From the NCBI GenBank assembly GCA_040217815.1, contig JBEHWI010000009.1:1-64000 (forward strand): 64,000 nt of DNA, read 5' to 3'. The first letter of the stretch is position 1, and each line of letters begins with the position of its first letter. The translations under genes were made by a program, and so were the position numbers. A model generated the notes under the pieces. The model was given only the letters and a program-made list of their open reading frames with translations, ran no database searches and was not told the DNA's origin. Below, in pieces: positions 1 through 8,309 of this stretch. The stretch comes from UBA5314 sp040217815. GTDB taxonomy: Bacteria; Bacillota; Syntrophomonadia; Syntrophomonadales; Syntrophomonadaceae.

Positions 1-1524
1 CGTCGCGTGGCGGCTTACGCAAGGGTTTCCACCGACAGCGACGAGCAGCTTACAAGCTATGAAGCACAGGTTGACTACTACACAAAATTCATCCAGAGCC
101 GAGAAGACTGGGAATTTGTGACCGTCTACACGGACGAAGGAATTTCTGCGGTTACCACCAAGAAACGCGATGGCTTCAATCAGATGGTAGCTGATGCTCT
201 GGAGGGCGGCATAGACCTCATCGTCACAAAATCAGTCAGTCGCTTTGCCCGAAACACAGTGGACAGCCTCACAACAGTCCGCAAGCTCAAGGAAAAAGGC
301 GTGGAAGTCTGGTTCGAGAAAGAGAACATCTATACGCTGGATTCCAAAGGCGAGTTACTTATTACAATTATGAGCAGTTTAGCGCAGGAAGAAAGCCGCT
401 CCATTTCAGAGAATGTGACTTGGGGTCAGCGCAAGCGAATGGCGGACGGCAAGGTCAGCCTTCCGTACAAACAATTCCTCGGCTACGAGAAAGGTGAGGA
501 CGGCCTGCCGCAAATAGTTCCTGCCGAAGCAAAAATTGTTCGGCTCATCTTTCGGCTCTACATGGAGGGCAAGACATTCTCGGCAATCGCTAAGCATCTT
601 GAACGGCAGAGCATTCCGTCACCTGCAGGTAAGAAAACGTGGCAAACGGCGGTGGTTCAGTCCATCCTGACAAATGAAAAGTATAAAGGCCACGCCCTTT
701 TACAAAAAACCTACTGCACTGATTTTCTGACCAAGAAGATGGTGAAGAACACCGGGCAGGTTCAACAGTATTATGTGGAAAACAGCCACCCCGCCAGTAT
801 CGAACCTGATGAGTTTGATGCCGTTCAGCTTGAAATAGAACGACGCAAGAACCTCGGCAGACCTACAAGCAGCACGAGTATATTTGCATCAAGGTTTATC
901 TGTGCGGATTGTGGCGGTCGCTTCGGTAAGAAGGTCTGGGGTAGTTATAAGGGCGATAAGACCTACCGCAAAGAGGTCTGGCAGTGTAATGATAAATACA
1001 AACGGCTCGGTAAACCCGGAAAGGGATGCCAGACGCCACATATCACCGAGGAAGCGATCAAGGAAAGGTTTTTAGCCGCATTCAATCAACTAATGCATAA
1101 CCGCGATGAGCTGATTGAAGACTGCCGACTTGCTCAAAATGTCCTTTGTGACACCACGGCAATTGATACAGAACTTGCCGAATTGTTCCGTGAGATTGAG
1201 GTTGTTACCGAACTATCCAGAAAGGCAATTTATGAAAATGCGCGATCGGCAGTAGACCAGAAGGAATGGACGGCGCGTAACAACGCCTATCTCGAACGCC
1301 ACCATAAAGCTTCAAAGCAAGTCGATGAGTTGGAAGCGATCAAGCGAGAGCGCCTTGGCAAGGGCAAAATCATCGAAGGCTTCATCAAAGACATTGAGAG
1401 CCGACCGCTTGCCATAGCTGAGTTTGACGAAAAACTGTGGCTTGCTGTAATCGACCAAGTGACGGTCAACCAAGATGGCGCAATGACATTCAGATTCAAA
1501 AACGGCTCGGAAGTCACAGCTTAA
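1..1524 (+). CDS. Large serine recombinase, 5' end cut by window edge
   Basis: Site-specific recombinase of the large serine family, which inserts or excises mobile elements. The reading frame is open from base 1 (codons for RR before the first GTG at 7), so the true start is upstream and only a few residues are probably missing. The resolvase domain has the catalytic serine in YARVSTDSD near the N-terminus, followed by the conserved SVSRFARN and ENI(Y)T regions. The recombinase domain follows at about residues 150-265. A zinc ribbon (C-x2-C at FICADCGG, later cysteines WQC and KGC) lies at about 295-345, and then a charged helical region typical of the coiled-coil arm. It ends with a strong terminator. 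The tRNA and chromosomal genes begin about 300 bases downstream, so this is probably the edge of an integrated element. The boundary itself cannot be seen. Confidence 0.93.
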   Translation, partial: RRVAAYARVSTDSDEQLTSYEAQVDYYTKFIQSREDWEFVTVYTDEGISAVTTKKRDGFNQMVADALEGGIDLIVTKSVSRFARNTVDSLTTVRKLKEKGVEVWFEKENIYTLDSKGELLITIMSSLAQEESRSISENVTWGQRKRMADGKVSLPYKQFLGYEKGEDGLPQIVPAEAKIVRLIFRLYMEGKTFSAIAKHLERQSIPSPAGKKTWQTAVVQSILTNEKYKGHALLQKTYCTDFLTKKMVKNTGQVQQYYVENSHPASIEPDEFDAVQLEIERRKNLGRPTSSTSIFASRFICADCGGRFGKKVWGSYKGDKTYRKEVWQCNDKYKRLGKPGKGCQTPHITEEAIKERFLAAFNQLMHNRDELIEDCRLAQNVLCDTTAIDTELAELFREIEVVTELSRKAIYENARSAVDQKEWTARNNAYLERHHKASKQVDELEAIKRERLGKGKIIEGFIKDIESRPLAIAEFDEKLWLAVIDQVTVNQDGAMTFRFKNGSEVTA

Positions 1525-1540
1525 CATTCAACTATTTACG

Positions 1541-1568
1541 GCTCGCCAATCGGCGGGCTGTTTTTTTT
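1541..1568 (+). terminator. Intrinsic terminator of the recombinase gene
   Basis: Seven-base-pair stem GCTCGCC / GGCGGGC (one G:U pair) with loop AATC, followed by TG and eight T. It begins 16 bases after the recombinase stop codon. Confidence 0.85.
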
Positions 1569-1579
1569 GCCTTAACAGT

Positions 1580-1615
1580 ATCTTTTAACGATTACAAGGT
1601 AAATCGTTAAAAGAT
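1580..1615. repeat. Perfect 14-bp inverted repeat near element edge
   Basis: ATCTTTTAACGATT at 1580-1593 is repeated as its exact reverse complement at 1602-1615, with an 8-base spacer. It lies between the recombinase terminator and tRNA-Arg. It could be a recombinase or accessory-protein binding site or the element end, or simply a hairpin. No gene is visible between 1569 and 1825; this stretch is rich in A and T compared with its surroundings. Confidence 0.6.
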
Positions 1616-1825
1616 GCACACCCCCAGAGGTCTAATCGTTATAAATAAGCACTTGGCAGCCACAAGTTCGTGTCAAGTATCCTCCGAAAACGGCAACTCT
1701 AATACACCAACTATTGCTACAAGGCGAAAAGCACAAAGCCCGAAAGCGGCTTAAATCAAGCACTTTTTGACAACAAAAAACCACCTGCTGACAAAATTCC
1801 TTTTATCAATAGATGGTATTTGATT

Positions 1826-1900
1826 TGGTACGCCCGAGAGGAATCGAACCTCCGCACCCGGCTCCGGAGGCCGGTGCTCTATCCACTGAGCTACGGGCGC
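1826..1900 (-). tRNA. tRNA-Arg (anticodon CCG)
   Basis: Read on the minus strand, the sequence folds as a complete tRNA. The acceptor stem is GCGCCCG pairing with CGGGCGT (last pair G:U), the D arm contains GCTCAGTGGATAGAGC, and the anticodon arm is CCGGCCTCCGGAGCCGG with anticodon CCG. The T arm contains GGTTCGATTCC, followed by discriminator A and an encoded CCA. It reads CGG arginine codons. It sits between the recombinase and the MFS exporter. Confidence 0.95.
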
Positions 1901-1955
1901 GCACTGCATTACTGATTATAACAGAATCCTTTATACAGGTCAAAGGCGTAGGAAA

Positions 1956-3344
1956 CTAAGTTTCTAAATGGTTGTTGTGGTTTTGCCGAATGCTGCCGGT
2001 CAATATGGAGACCAGGAGACCGGCAAGGGCAATAAAGCCCGCGCATAGAAAAACCCGGTGGGTTGCCCGGGCGTATGATTCGGCAAAGGGGAGATAGAAC
2101 TGCGACTGGTTCAGGGTAAATGAAAACAGGCTTACCCAAATCGCTATACCCATGGCAAATCCCAGGTTGCGCACTGTTGCCATAAATCCCCCTGTATATC
2201 CGGCTTTTTGCCGGGGGATGGAGCCCATCACGGAACTGCTGTTGGGTGAGCCAAAGCTGGCCACCCCCACGCCATAGATAATCAACCCGAGGATGATCCG
2301 GGTCAGATTCAAGGTCGTGCCCAGGGTGGAGAGCAGCAAAAAACCGCTGCTCATCAGGGCAAAGGCTATGGATGTCAAGCGGGACGGCCCTAAACGGTCG
2401 GAGAGACTTCCGGCCAGGGGAGCTGCCACCACCTGAACCACAGGTGGTATGGTAAGGAGCAACCCGGTCCAGGCGGGGGTGAAATTCGTTACGTTTTCCA
2501 GGTAAAAGGGGAGGATGAAAAAAACCGCAGTTTGGGTCATATAGGTGGCAAAGGCCATCGAATTGCCAATAACAAAGAGTTGATTGTAAAAGAGGCTGAA
2601 GTCGAGCATGGGATTGGCCGCCCGTCGCTCATATAAATAGAACAATACGAGCAGCACGACCCCGGTCAGTAAGACCGGGGTCTTTATGCCATCGGCCAGG
2701 GAAAGGGACAATATCAAAGTGAATATTCCCAGGGCAAAGATTGTATTGCCGGCTTTATCATGGCCGGAATCACCGGTTTCCGTTTCCTGGGGGGCCAGGC
2801 AGCGGTAGGAGCAGGCAAAGGCCAGAAGACCTATGGGGATGTTGATGAGAAATATAACCGGCCAGGAAAAACTGCTTACCAGAAATCCTCCCAGGCTGGG
2901 GCCTACCATATTGCCCAATCCGACTACGCCGCCGGTGATGCCCAGAGCCTTGCCCCTTTCTTCAAAAGGGAAGGTATTTGATACGATTCCCACTCCGGTG
3001 GCCATCAACATGCTGGCACCAATAGCCTGGAAGCAGCGGGCGGCAACCAGTGTGTATAGACTGGGGGCAATAGCGCAGAGCAGGGAACCTACTGCAAACA
3101 CCAGGAACCCCCACCGGTAAATGTGGTGGTTTCCCAACCGATCGCCCAGTTTGCCCAACAGCAATAGGGTGGAAGTGATGACCAGCATATATGAGGTGAC
3201 AACCCATTGCACATTCTGCATGGAAACGCCGTAAAATTCAGCTATAGTAGGATTGGCAATATTGAGAATGCTGCCGTCCAGGGTGGACATAAAAATGCCC
3301 GCACATATTATTATCAGGGTTTGCCACTTCAATGCTATTTTCAT
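1956..3344 (-). CDS. MFS drug exporter, DHA2 (EmrB/QacA) family
   Basis: Proton-coupled efflux transporter in the cytoplasmic membrane, 462 residues and hydrophobic throughout. The first segment carries LDGSILNIANPTIA, the motif D1 found in DHA2 exporters. Motif A (GKLGDRLGNHH, about residue 64) lies in the loop after helix 2, and the antiporter motif C (GITGGVVGLGNMVGPSLGG) at about 136-155. There is a second GSLSDRLGP loop in the C-terminal half. The family exports cationic drugs, dyes or metabolites; the substrate cannot be read from sequence. No regulator lies beside it. The gene is transcribed toward the tRNA and is a single transcription unit. Confidence 0.9.
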   Translation of the reverse strand: MKIALKWQTLIIICAGIFMSTLDGSILNIANPTIAEFYGVSMQNVQWVVTSYMLVITSTLLLLGKLGDRLGNHHIYRWGFLVFAVGSLLCAIAPSLYTLVAARCFQAIGASMLMATGVGIVSNTFPFEERGKALGITGGVVGLGNMVGPSLGGFLVSSFSWPVIFLINIPIGLLAFACSYRCLAPQETETGDSGHDKAGNTIFALGIFTLILSLSLADGIKTPVLLTGVVLLVLFYLYERRAANPMLDFSLFYNQLFVIGNSMAFATYMTQTAVFFILPFYLENVTNFTPAWTGLLLTIPPVVQVVAAPLAGSLSDRLGPSRLTSIAFALMSSGFLLLSTLGTTLNLTRIILGLIIYGVGVASFGSPNSSSVMGSIPRQKAGYTGGFMATVRNLGFAMGIAIWVSLFSFTLNQSQFYLPFAESYARATHRVFLCAGFIALAGLLVSILTGSIRQNHNNHLET

Positions 3345-3502
3345 ATTAATACCTCAAATGAAGCATAAAGCCTGATTTCTTAAGCCCATTCATAATACAT
3401 ATTATCATTAATCTACCCAACTTAGTATCAATTCGCAAAGGTCAGGTAGGGGAGGATTGACCGGTTATGGGGAGATTATCGCATGCGAGTGCGGGAGGAG
3501 AA

Positions 3503-4450
3503 TTATCTCTGGTTTAGAACGGTTAATATTCCGTCAGTCAGGCAGTTTACTGCTTTGTCGGCATTGTCAAGCGGGGTATCCTGGCTGCCTACTTCGAACA
3601 AGAGGGCAGTGGGGTACAGATCCTGGTTGTAATCACCCTTCCCAATAAATATTCCCCGCAATAGTCCAGGATAAAGGCTGTCGGTCGCGTCTTTTATCTG
3701 AGACGCAAAATCGAGGTTAGTTTCAAAGTTGGGGTTGGAGCGTCCCACCACAATCATGATCCTGCCCACTTCAATTCCGTTGACCGAGGTCACATACGAC
3801 TCGCCTGGTGCAGAATCGCGGTGGACATCGAAGGCGGCATCCGGCTGCTGTTTAAGGAGCTGCACGACCGTGCGTCTCGACCGGCTGTAGGCATTTATAT
3901 CATGGGGGTCGTGGGCATTTATACTTTGAGAGACAGACACCCCCGATTTTTCCAGGGCTCCACCCAGGGTTGCCGCCACCTGGTAAACGTCGCCGGCTCC
4001 GGGTTGGCTCTCGGCACCGGAATTGGGGACATATGATTCATCGGTATGGGTGTTGTATAAAACTACATGACGGGGTTTGTTGGAGGCGACCACCGGGACA
4101 GCAGTGCCTGGGCCTTCCTTTAGTCCACCTGAAGGAGCGGCCGGTTCAACTGCGGTTTTAGGAGTTGCCACCGCATCCTGACCGTCAACACTGGTCACTA
4201 TGTAGCGAGTGTTGTCCTGGCTGATAAACTCGTCATCAATATATACGGGTACTCCGGTCTGTAGAATTACGGCCCCCTGGGGATTTCTAATGCTAACGTA
4301 GGATGAAGAAATGGTGTTGTCATTGGCTTGAATGCTGCGCGGTTTGGCCGGTACATTATTAAATACCACGTTGAGCAGGTAGGCTGCGATCATGAGTGCT
4401 ATTAAAATCGAGAAGAAAAGCCAAACGTAATTTCTGCCTTTTAACTCCAT
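3503..4450 (-). CDS. spoIIP: Stage II sporulation protein P (SpoIIP)
   Basis: Peptidoglycan hydrolase (amidase plus endopeptidase) that works with SpoIID and SpoIIM to thin septal wall and drive forespore engulfment. The 315-residue protein has an N-terminal membrane anchor at about residues 9-30, a variable linker rich in Pro, Ala and Gly, and the SpoIIP catalytic domain from about residue 127. Zinc-ligand motifs seen are VVLYNTHTDESY (His135), FDVHRDS (His210) and LLFEVGSQDT (Glu about 290). It is shorter than Bacillus subtilis SpoIIP in its N-terminal part, as is common in Clostridia. A possible terminator of ahcY lies just upstream. In spore formers the gene usually sits near gpr; here it is next to ahcY. 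Confidence 0.92.
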   Translation of the reverse strand: MELKGRNYVWLFFSILIALMIAAYLLNVVFNNVPAKPRSIQANDNTISSSYVSIRNPQGAVILQTGVPVYIDDEFISQDNTRYIVTSVDGQDAVATPKTAVEPAAPSGGLKEGPGTAVPVVASNKPRHVVLYNTHTDESYVPNSGAESQPGAGDVYQVAATLGGALEKSGVSVSQSINAHDPHDINAYSRSRRTVVQLLKQQPDAAFDVHRDSAPGESYVTSVNGIEVGRIMIVVGRSNPNFETNLDFASQIKDATDSLYPGLLRGIFIGKGDYNQDLYPTALLFEVGSQDTPLDNADKAVNCLTDGILTVLNQR

Positions 4451-4454
4451 ATAA

Positions 4455-4505
4455 AACCGCCCTTTTCATCATTAACAAAGTACTACTATTATGTGAGAAG
4501 GGCGG
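4455..4505 (-). terminator. Possible long-loop terminator after ahcY
   Basis: ACCGCCCTT at about 4456-4464 is complementary to AAGGGCGGT at about 4497-4505. On the minus strand the hairpin is followed by TTTAT. The loop is about 32 bases, so it is weaker than a usual intrinsic terminator. It lies between the ahcY stop and the spoIIP start. Confidence 0.4.
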
Positions 4506-4534
4506 TCTTACTATTCAGGACTTATTGTTAATGC

Positions 4535-5809
4535 TTATTCGCCTTCCGGATCCCAGCTTTTAAGATAAAGCTCTTGCTCGCTGCTTAAGCTGTCGATGGT
4601 TACACCCTGTGATTGCAGTCTCAAAAGGGCAACTCTTTTATCGATTTCTTCCGGTACTTTATAGACTTGAGGGTTCAGATCCGCCCGGTTTTTAATCACA
4701 TATAAGAGGGATAAAGCCTGCAGCGAAAAACTTAGGTCCATAACCTCGGCCGGATGACCATCCCCGGCCGCCAGATTGACCAGCCGGCCTTCTGCCAGAA
4801 GATGCAGACGCCTTCCATCAGGCAAGAGGTATTCTTCAATATTATTCTTCAAAGTACGGTGGCTCTGGGCCAGGCTCAGCAGATCCGGTTTGGATATTTC
4901 CACGTCAAAATGTCCGGCATTGGCCATAATGGCATTGTCTTTCATGAGCCGCATGTGCTCTTTGCGGATAACATTGATATTGCCGGTTACCGTTATAAAA
5001 ACATCGCCCAGCGCTGCCGCGTCTTCCATAGTCATGACCTGGAATCCGTCCATAATGGCTTCGTTGGCTTTGATTGGGTCAATTTCAGTGACGATGATTT
5101 TAGCCCCCATGCCCAGGGCGCGCATGGATACGCCTTTGCCGCACCAGCCATAACCGGCCACTACGACTGTTTTTCCGGCCACCACCAGGTTGGTAGTCCG
5201 GTTTATACCGTCCCAAACCGATTGCCCGGTTCCATATCTATTGTCAAAGAGGTATTTCATATAGGCGTCATTGACGGCCATCATTGGAAAAGGAAGCACC
5301 TGTTCCCGATCCATGGAACGCAGTCTGATGATTCCGGTAGTGGTCTCTTCGCAGCCCCCCATAATTTTAGAGGCCTGCTCGGGACGTTCTTTGACCAGCA
5401 GGCTGACCATATCGGCCCCATCGTCTATTATGGCATCCGGTTCGCAGTCCAGAGCCATTTCCAGGAAGCGCTGATACTCTTCGGCACTTTCACCGTGAAT
5501 GGCAAAAACGGTAATACCTGAATCAACCAGGGCTGCAACCACATCATCCTGAGTGGAAAGTGGATTGCTGGCGCAGGCAATCACCCGCGCTCCTCCGGCC
5601 TGCAGGGTCTGCAAGAGGTATCCAGTTTTGGCTTCCAGGTGCAGGCAGCAGGCAATGGTCAACCCGTTAAAAGGTCGGGAGGCTTCAAATTCCGCTTTGA
5701 GGATATTCATCACCGGCATGTATTTGCGCACCCATTCCAGCTTGTGATGCCCGGATGGTGCCAACTGCCGATCGCGGATAATCGAACTCTTTAATGTCGT
5801 ATTTGGCAT
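4535..5809 (-). CDS. ahcY: Adenosylhomocysteinase (short archaeal/Thermotoga-like form)
   Basis: Hydrolyses S-adenosylhomocysteine to adenosine and homocysteine in the methyl cycle; cytosolic and NAD-dependent. In 424 residues the family blocks are seen in order: CLHLEAKTGYLLQTL (about 55-69), IIDDGADM (127-134), EETTTGI (154-160), PMMAVNDAYMKYLFDNRYG (substrate and hinge region, 175-193) and the NAD-binding VVVAGYGWCGKG (215-226), followed by MTMEDAAALGD and NAGHFD. It lacks the roughly 40-residue insertion and the Tyr-containing C-terminal tail of the long bacterial and eukaryotic enzymes. Start at ATG 5809 with AGGAGG-type ribosome binding site 8 bases upstream. No SAH or SAM riboswitch was recognised in the leader. 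Confidence 0.95.
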   Translation of the reverse strand: MPNTTLKSSIIRDRQLAPSGHHKLEWVRKYMPVMNILKAEFEASRPFNGLTIACCLHLEAKTGYLLQTLQAGGARVIACASNPLSTQDDVVAALVDSGITVFAIHGESAEEYQRFLEMALDCEPDAIIDDGADMVSLLVKERPEQASKIMGGCEETTTGIIRLRSMDREQVLPFPMMAVNDAYMKYLFDNRYGTGQSVWDGINRTTNLVVAGKTVVVAGYGWCGKGVSMRALGMGAKIIVTEIDPIKANEAIMDGFQVMTMEDAAALGDVFITVTGNINVIRKEHMRLMKDNAIMANAGHFDVEISKPDLLSLAQSHRTLKNNIEEYLLPDGRRLHLLAEGRLVNLAAGDGHPAEVMDLSFSLQALSLLYVIKNRADLNPQVYKVPEEIDKRVALLRLQSQGVTIDSLSSEQELYLKSWDPEGE

Positions 5810-5886
5810 GATTACCTCCTAAAAACCCGATTGTAATATACTAATTTATTATAAGCGGATTAGCCGGGCTTTAGAAAGCATTCTTT

Positions 5887-5926
5887 AAAAATAAAAAACC
5901 ACCCGGTATAAAGTTACCAGGTGGTT
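5887..5926 (-). terminator. Intrinsic terminator of the PilZ gene
   Basis: The arms AACCACCCGGTA (5897-5908) and TACCAGGTGGTT (5915-5926) are complementary apart from one mismatch. On the minus strand the stem is followed by TTTTTTATTTTT. It closes the PilZ gene before ahcY. Confidence 0.8.
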
Positions 5927-5947
5927 CAAGACATCCGGCATAAATAA

Positions 5948-6640
5948 CTAAATACGGCCTTTTTTCAGCATTTCCCTTTGCTTGTTAAAAACATATTTTA
6001 TCAATGATTCCCTCGACCCATTTCCGATCTCCTTGAAGGAGCAGCCTATTTTATAACGATTTCCCCAACGAGTGGAATAGCCCTCACAGCGCTTAACCAC
6101 CACAACACTGTCCACCAAGCGCTGATCGGGCATATGAATGCCGAGTTCCAGTTCCAGTTTTTCATCAACTATATGGGGAGCGGTAAAAAGTAGTCCGCCT
6201 CCGCTTATATCGAGCGTGCTGGCTTCATAATAAGGCCAGTTGTAACGGGCCAGACGATAGCGTAAATTGAGATCGGCTTTAACCCTTACCCAATGCCTCA
6301 TCTCAATGCGGCGCAATTTATCGGGCAAGGCCAATTGCATCCAAGAGTAAGGTCCCAATTCCATGTCCACAACTTTAGAATGGCTGGTATAGAGGCTGCC
6401 GCTGCGTCCGAGAAAAATATTGACCGGGCTTTCCACTTTAAAAGGTGGAAAATTTTTATGTGGGCCGGGTATTTTAACCAGGAAACTGTTGAAATAAGTA
6501 CGGCCTACCGTTCCGTTTATTGTTCCCAAGCTTTTTTCTCTTTTTTGATTGGATAAAAGCTCAATCCTGATGTCCTGTCCTTTGGTAAAACAATTGGACG
6601 ACAAAGCCCTCACTCCCAATTTGAGATCATGAAACTCCAT
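5948..6640 (-). CDS. YcgR-like PilZ-domain cyclic di-GMP receptor
   Basis: Likely cyclic di-GMP effector of the YcgR/YpfA type, which in relatives brakes flagellar rotation. An N-terminal YcgR-type flagellar-brake domain occupies about residues 1-100. The PilZ domain follows with the nucleotide-binding signature RRIEMRHWVRV (RxxxR) and, about 35 residues on, DISGGG (the D/NxSxxG motif). Both halves of the binding site are intact, so binding is expected. ATG 6640 is chosen over an in-frame TTG at 6652; neither has a clear ribosome binding site. No flagellar gene is in the window. The HD-GYP gene at 26 kb could degrade the same messenger. Confidence 0.88.
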   Translation of the reverse strand: MEFHDLKLGVRALSSNCFTKGQDIRIELLSNQKREKSLGTINGTVGRTYFNSFLVKIPGPHKNFPPFKVESPVNIFLGRSGSLYTSHSKVVDMELGPYSWMQLALPDKLRRIEMRHWVRVKADLNLRYRLARYNWPYYEASTLDISGGGLLFTAPHIVDEKLELELGIHMPDQRLVDSVVVVKRCEGYSTRWGNRYKIGCSFKEIGNGSRESLIKYVFNKQREMLKKGRI

Positions 6641-6863
6641 AGGTAAACTCAATTAACCATAGTATATCAGAAAATGCTCTTTTGGTACTATTTAGGATAT
6701 TTTTCTTGCTAATAATATGAAACCCCATCTTTATAATCCGGCCCGAGTGAAAAGAAATGCAAGAAAGGGAAATTTGCACTTCCTGGAGAAATATGCTGGT
6801 AAATCCAAATGCGATCAGAGACTGTACGGGTGCTGCTTCGTACAAGCAGTTAAGGGGGAAATT

Positions 6864-7397
6864 ATGGGAAGGATTGAGCTAATCAGCGGTCCGATGTTTT
6901 CCGGCAAAACAACCGAGCTTATGCGCCGTTTGGAAAGGTACTCCCTGGCCGGCCGAAAGGTGGTCCTGTTTAAACCGGGTATTGACGAGCGCACCAACCA
7001 ATATGTTCGTATAGCATCAGCCAGGCAGGAGTACGCTATTGAAGTATTGACCCTGTACAAACCGGTTGGCACTGATGCTGACGTGGTTGCTATTGATGAA
7101 GGGCAGTTTTTTCCCCCCTGGGTGGTGGACTACTGCCAGTCTCTAAAGGACCAAGGTAAGATAATCATAATATGTGGTCTGGACATGGACGCCCGGCGTC
7201 AGCCCTTTGGTTCCATGGGCCAGTTGATGGCCATTGCCGATACGGTTCACAAGCTTACCGCAGTCTGTAAGTGCGGGGCGGATGCTCCTTATACCTGGCT
7301 TAAAGGGGATGTCAACTGGGAAAAAGGCAACCTTATTTTAATTGGCGATATGGAACGCTACGAAGCACGTTGCGCCAGGTGTTATGCCAAATCATAA
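6864..7397 (+). CDS. tdk: Thymidine kinase
   Basis: Phosphorylates thymidine with ATP to dTMP for nucleotide salvage in the cytosol. The 177-residue protein begins with the P-loop SGPMFSGKT. The DEGQFF magnesium/Walker B motif follows near residue 90, then CGLDMDARRQPFG (the GLDxD region). The zinc-binding pairs CKCGADAP and CARCYAKS occupy the lasso domain. The frame is open well upstream, but ATG 6864 is preceded by AAGGGGGAA at ideal spacing and begins exactly at the conserved GRIELISGPMFSGKT, so the upstream extension is leader. It is followed after 15 bases by the MBL-fold gene and is probably co-transcribed with it. Confidence 0.95.
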   Translation: MGRIELISGPMFSGKTTELMRRLERYSLAGRKVVLFKPGIDERTNQYVRIASARQEYAIEVLTLYKPVGTDADVVAIDEGQFFPPWVVDYCQSLKDQGKIIIICGLDMDARRQPFGSMGQLMAIADTVHKLTAVCKCGADAPYTWLKGDVNWEKGNLILIGDMERYEARCARCYAKS

Positions 7398-7412
7398 ACT
7401 GGAGGTATGATG

Positions 7413-8099
7413 ATGGGTAAGTTTCAGAGGATCTGCACCGGAGTCTACCAGGTAGGGGGCGGACGGTTTTCCAGGGGAGACGACTGCCTGGTGTTTCTGG
7501 TTGAGGACCAGGGGCAATGCGCGCTGATAGATATGGGAGCCGGGGCCAGCGTGGGCCAGATATTTGATAACATTCAGAGCGCAGGATTTACACTGGAATC
7601 TATAATATATTTGATAGCCACTCACGGCCATATTGATCACATTGGCGGACTGCCGGAAATGCGACGGGCACTGCCCCAGGCTCAAATAGTGGCCCACCGC
7701 CTGGAACTTCCGGCTATAGAGGATGGCCGCCCGGAACTGACTGCGGCTGATTGGTACGGAGTGAGCTATAGACCGGTTAAAGTAGATCTGGTCATTGATG
7801 CTGAACAAACCCTGCCGTTGGGAGGGTTGACTCTTAACTGCCTGCACACTCCCGGGCATACCAGAGGAAGTATGTCATTGTTCCTGGACGTAGATGACCA
7901 CAGGGTCCTGTTCGGTCAGGATATCCACGGGCCATTTGACAAAAACTGGGGTTCCGATTTAAAAGCCTGGAAGAATTCCATGGTAAAACTGATTTCCCTG
8001 GAAGCCGACATATTATGTGAAGGGCACTTCGGCATATATTCTCCGGCAGCCCGGGTAAAGGAATATATCGAGTCATATTTAAGGCGTTTTGTGCAGTAG
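7413..8099 (+). CDS. MBL-fold metallohydrolase
   Basis: Metallo-beta-lactamase-fold hydrolase of the glyoxalase II-like group, cytosolic, substrate not predictable. The metal-binding motif THGHIDHIGG sits near residue 72. Further ligands are LHTPGHTRGS, GQDIHG (an Asp bridging the metals) and a C-terminal EGHFG. Three ATGs follow one another at 7407, 7410 and 7413. The GGAGG at 7401-7405 is too close to the first, so the third is favoured. The TAG stop codon is formed by the TA flank and first G of a MITE-like repeat beginning here, so the C-terminus may have been set by that insertion. Confidence 0.88.
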   Translation: MGKFQRICTGVYQVGGGRFSRGDDCLVFLVEDQGQCALIDMGAGASVGQIFDNIQSAGFTLESIIYLIATHGHIDHIGGLPEMRRALPQAQIVAHRLELPAIEDGRPELTAADWYGVSYRPVKVDLVIDAEQTLPLGGLTLNCLHTPGHTRGSMSLFLDVDDHRVLFGQDIHGPFDKNWGSDLKAWKNSMVKLISLEADILCEGHFGIYSPAARVKEYIESYLRRFVQ

Positions 8100-8309
8100 T
8101 ACTCTGTTCATTCCTAATTCTAATTATTATCATCGGGTAAATTTTCATATTACTGCGTTGTCGTCAATCGCAATACGTCCAGTATTACTCATTTGACGCC
8201 CTTGGACGGGCTAATGCAGCAGTGCCAGGACGGCAAGGAGCTGCCTGCCTTGTCCTACAAAAATTCCCCTCGATGAGTAATACATAGAATCAGGGTTAAC
8301 AGAGTACTA
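8097..8309 (-). mobile_element. MITE-like TA-flanked repeat, full-length copy 1
   Basis: About 211 bp, non-coding, with terminal inverted repeats: AGTACTCTGTT at the left end and AACAGAGTACT at the right. It is flanked by TA on both sides, as expected for Tc1/mariner or IS630-type insertion. It is nearly identical, as the reverse complement, to the copy at 13894-14108; shared internal blocks include GACGACAACGCAGTAATA and AGCTCCTTGCCGTCCTGGCA. It fills the gap between two convergent genes, and both genes end in TAG codons made by its ends. No transposase is encoded. Confidence 0.85.

Noticed and set aside
1826..1900. tRNA-Arg as the attachment site of the recombinase element
   Set aside because: Large serine recombinases rarely use tRNA genes, the tRNA is complete, and no repeated 3' end of it is seen in the window.
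4754..5521. A 255-codon open frame on the plus strand inside ahcY
   Set aside because: It is fully antisense to a clearly real gene with family motifs along its whole length; it has no ribosome binding site and no recognisable domain.
5810..5886. SAH or SAM riboswitch before ahcY
   Set aside because: The leader is short and A/T-rich and shows no conserved riboswitch core.
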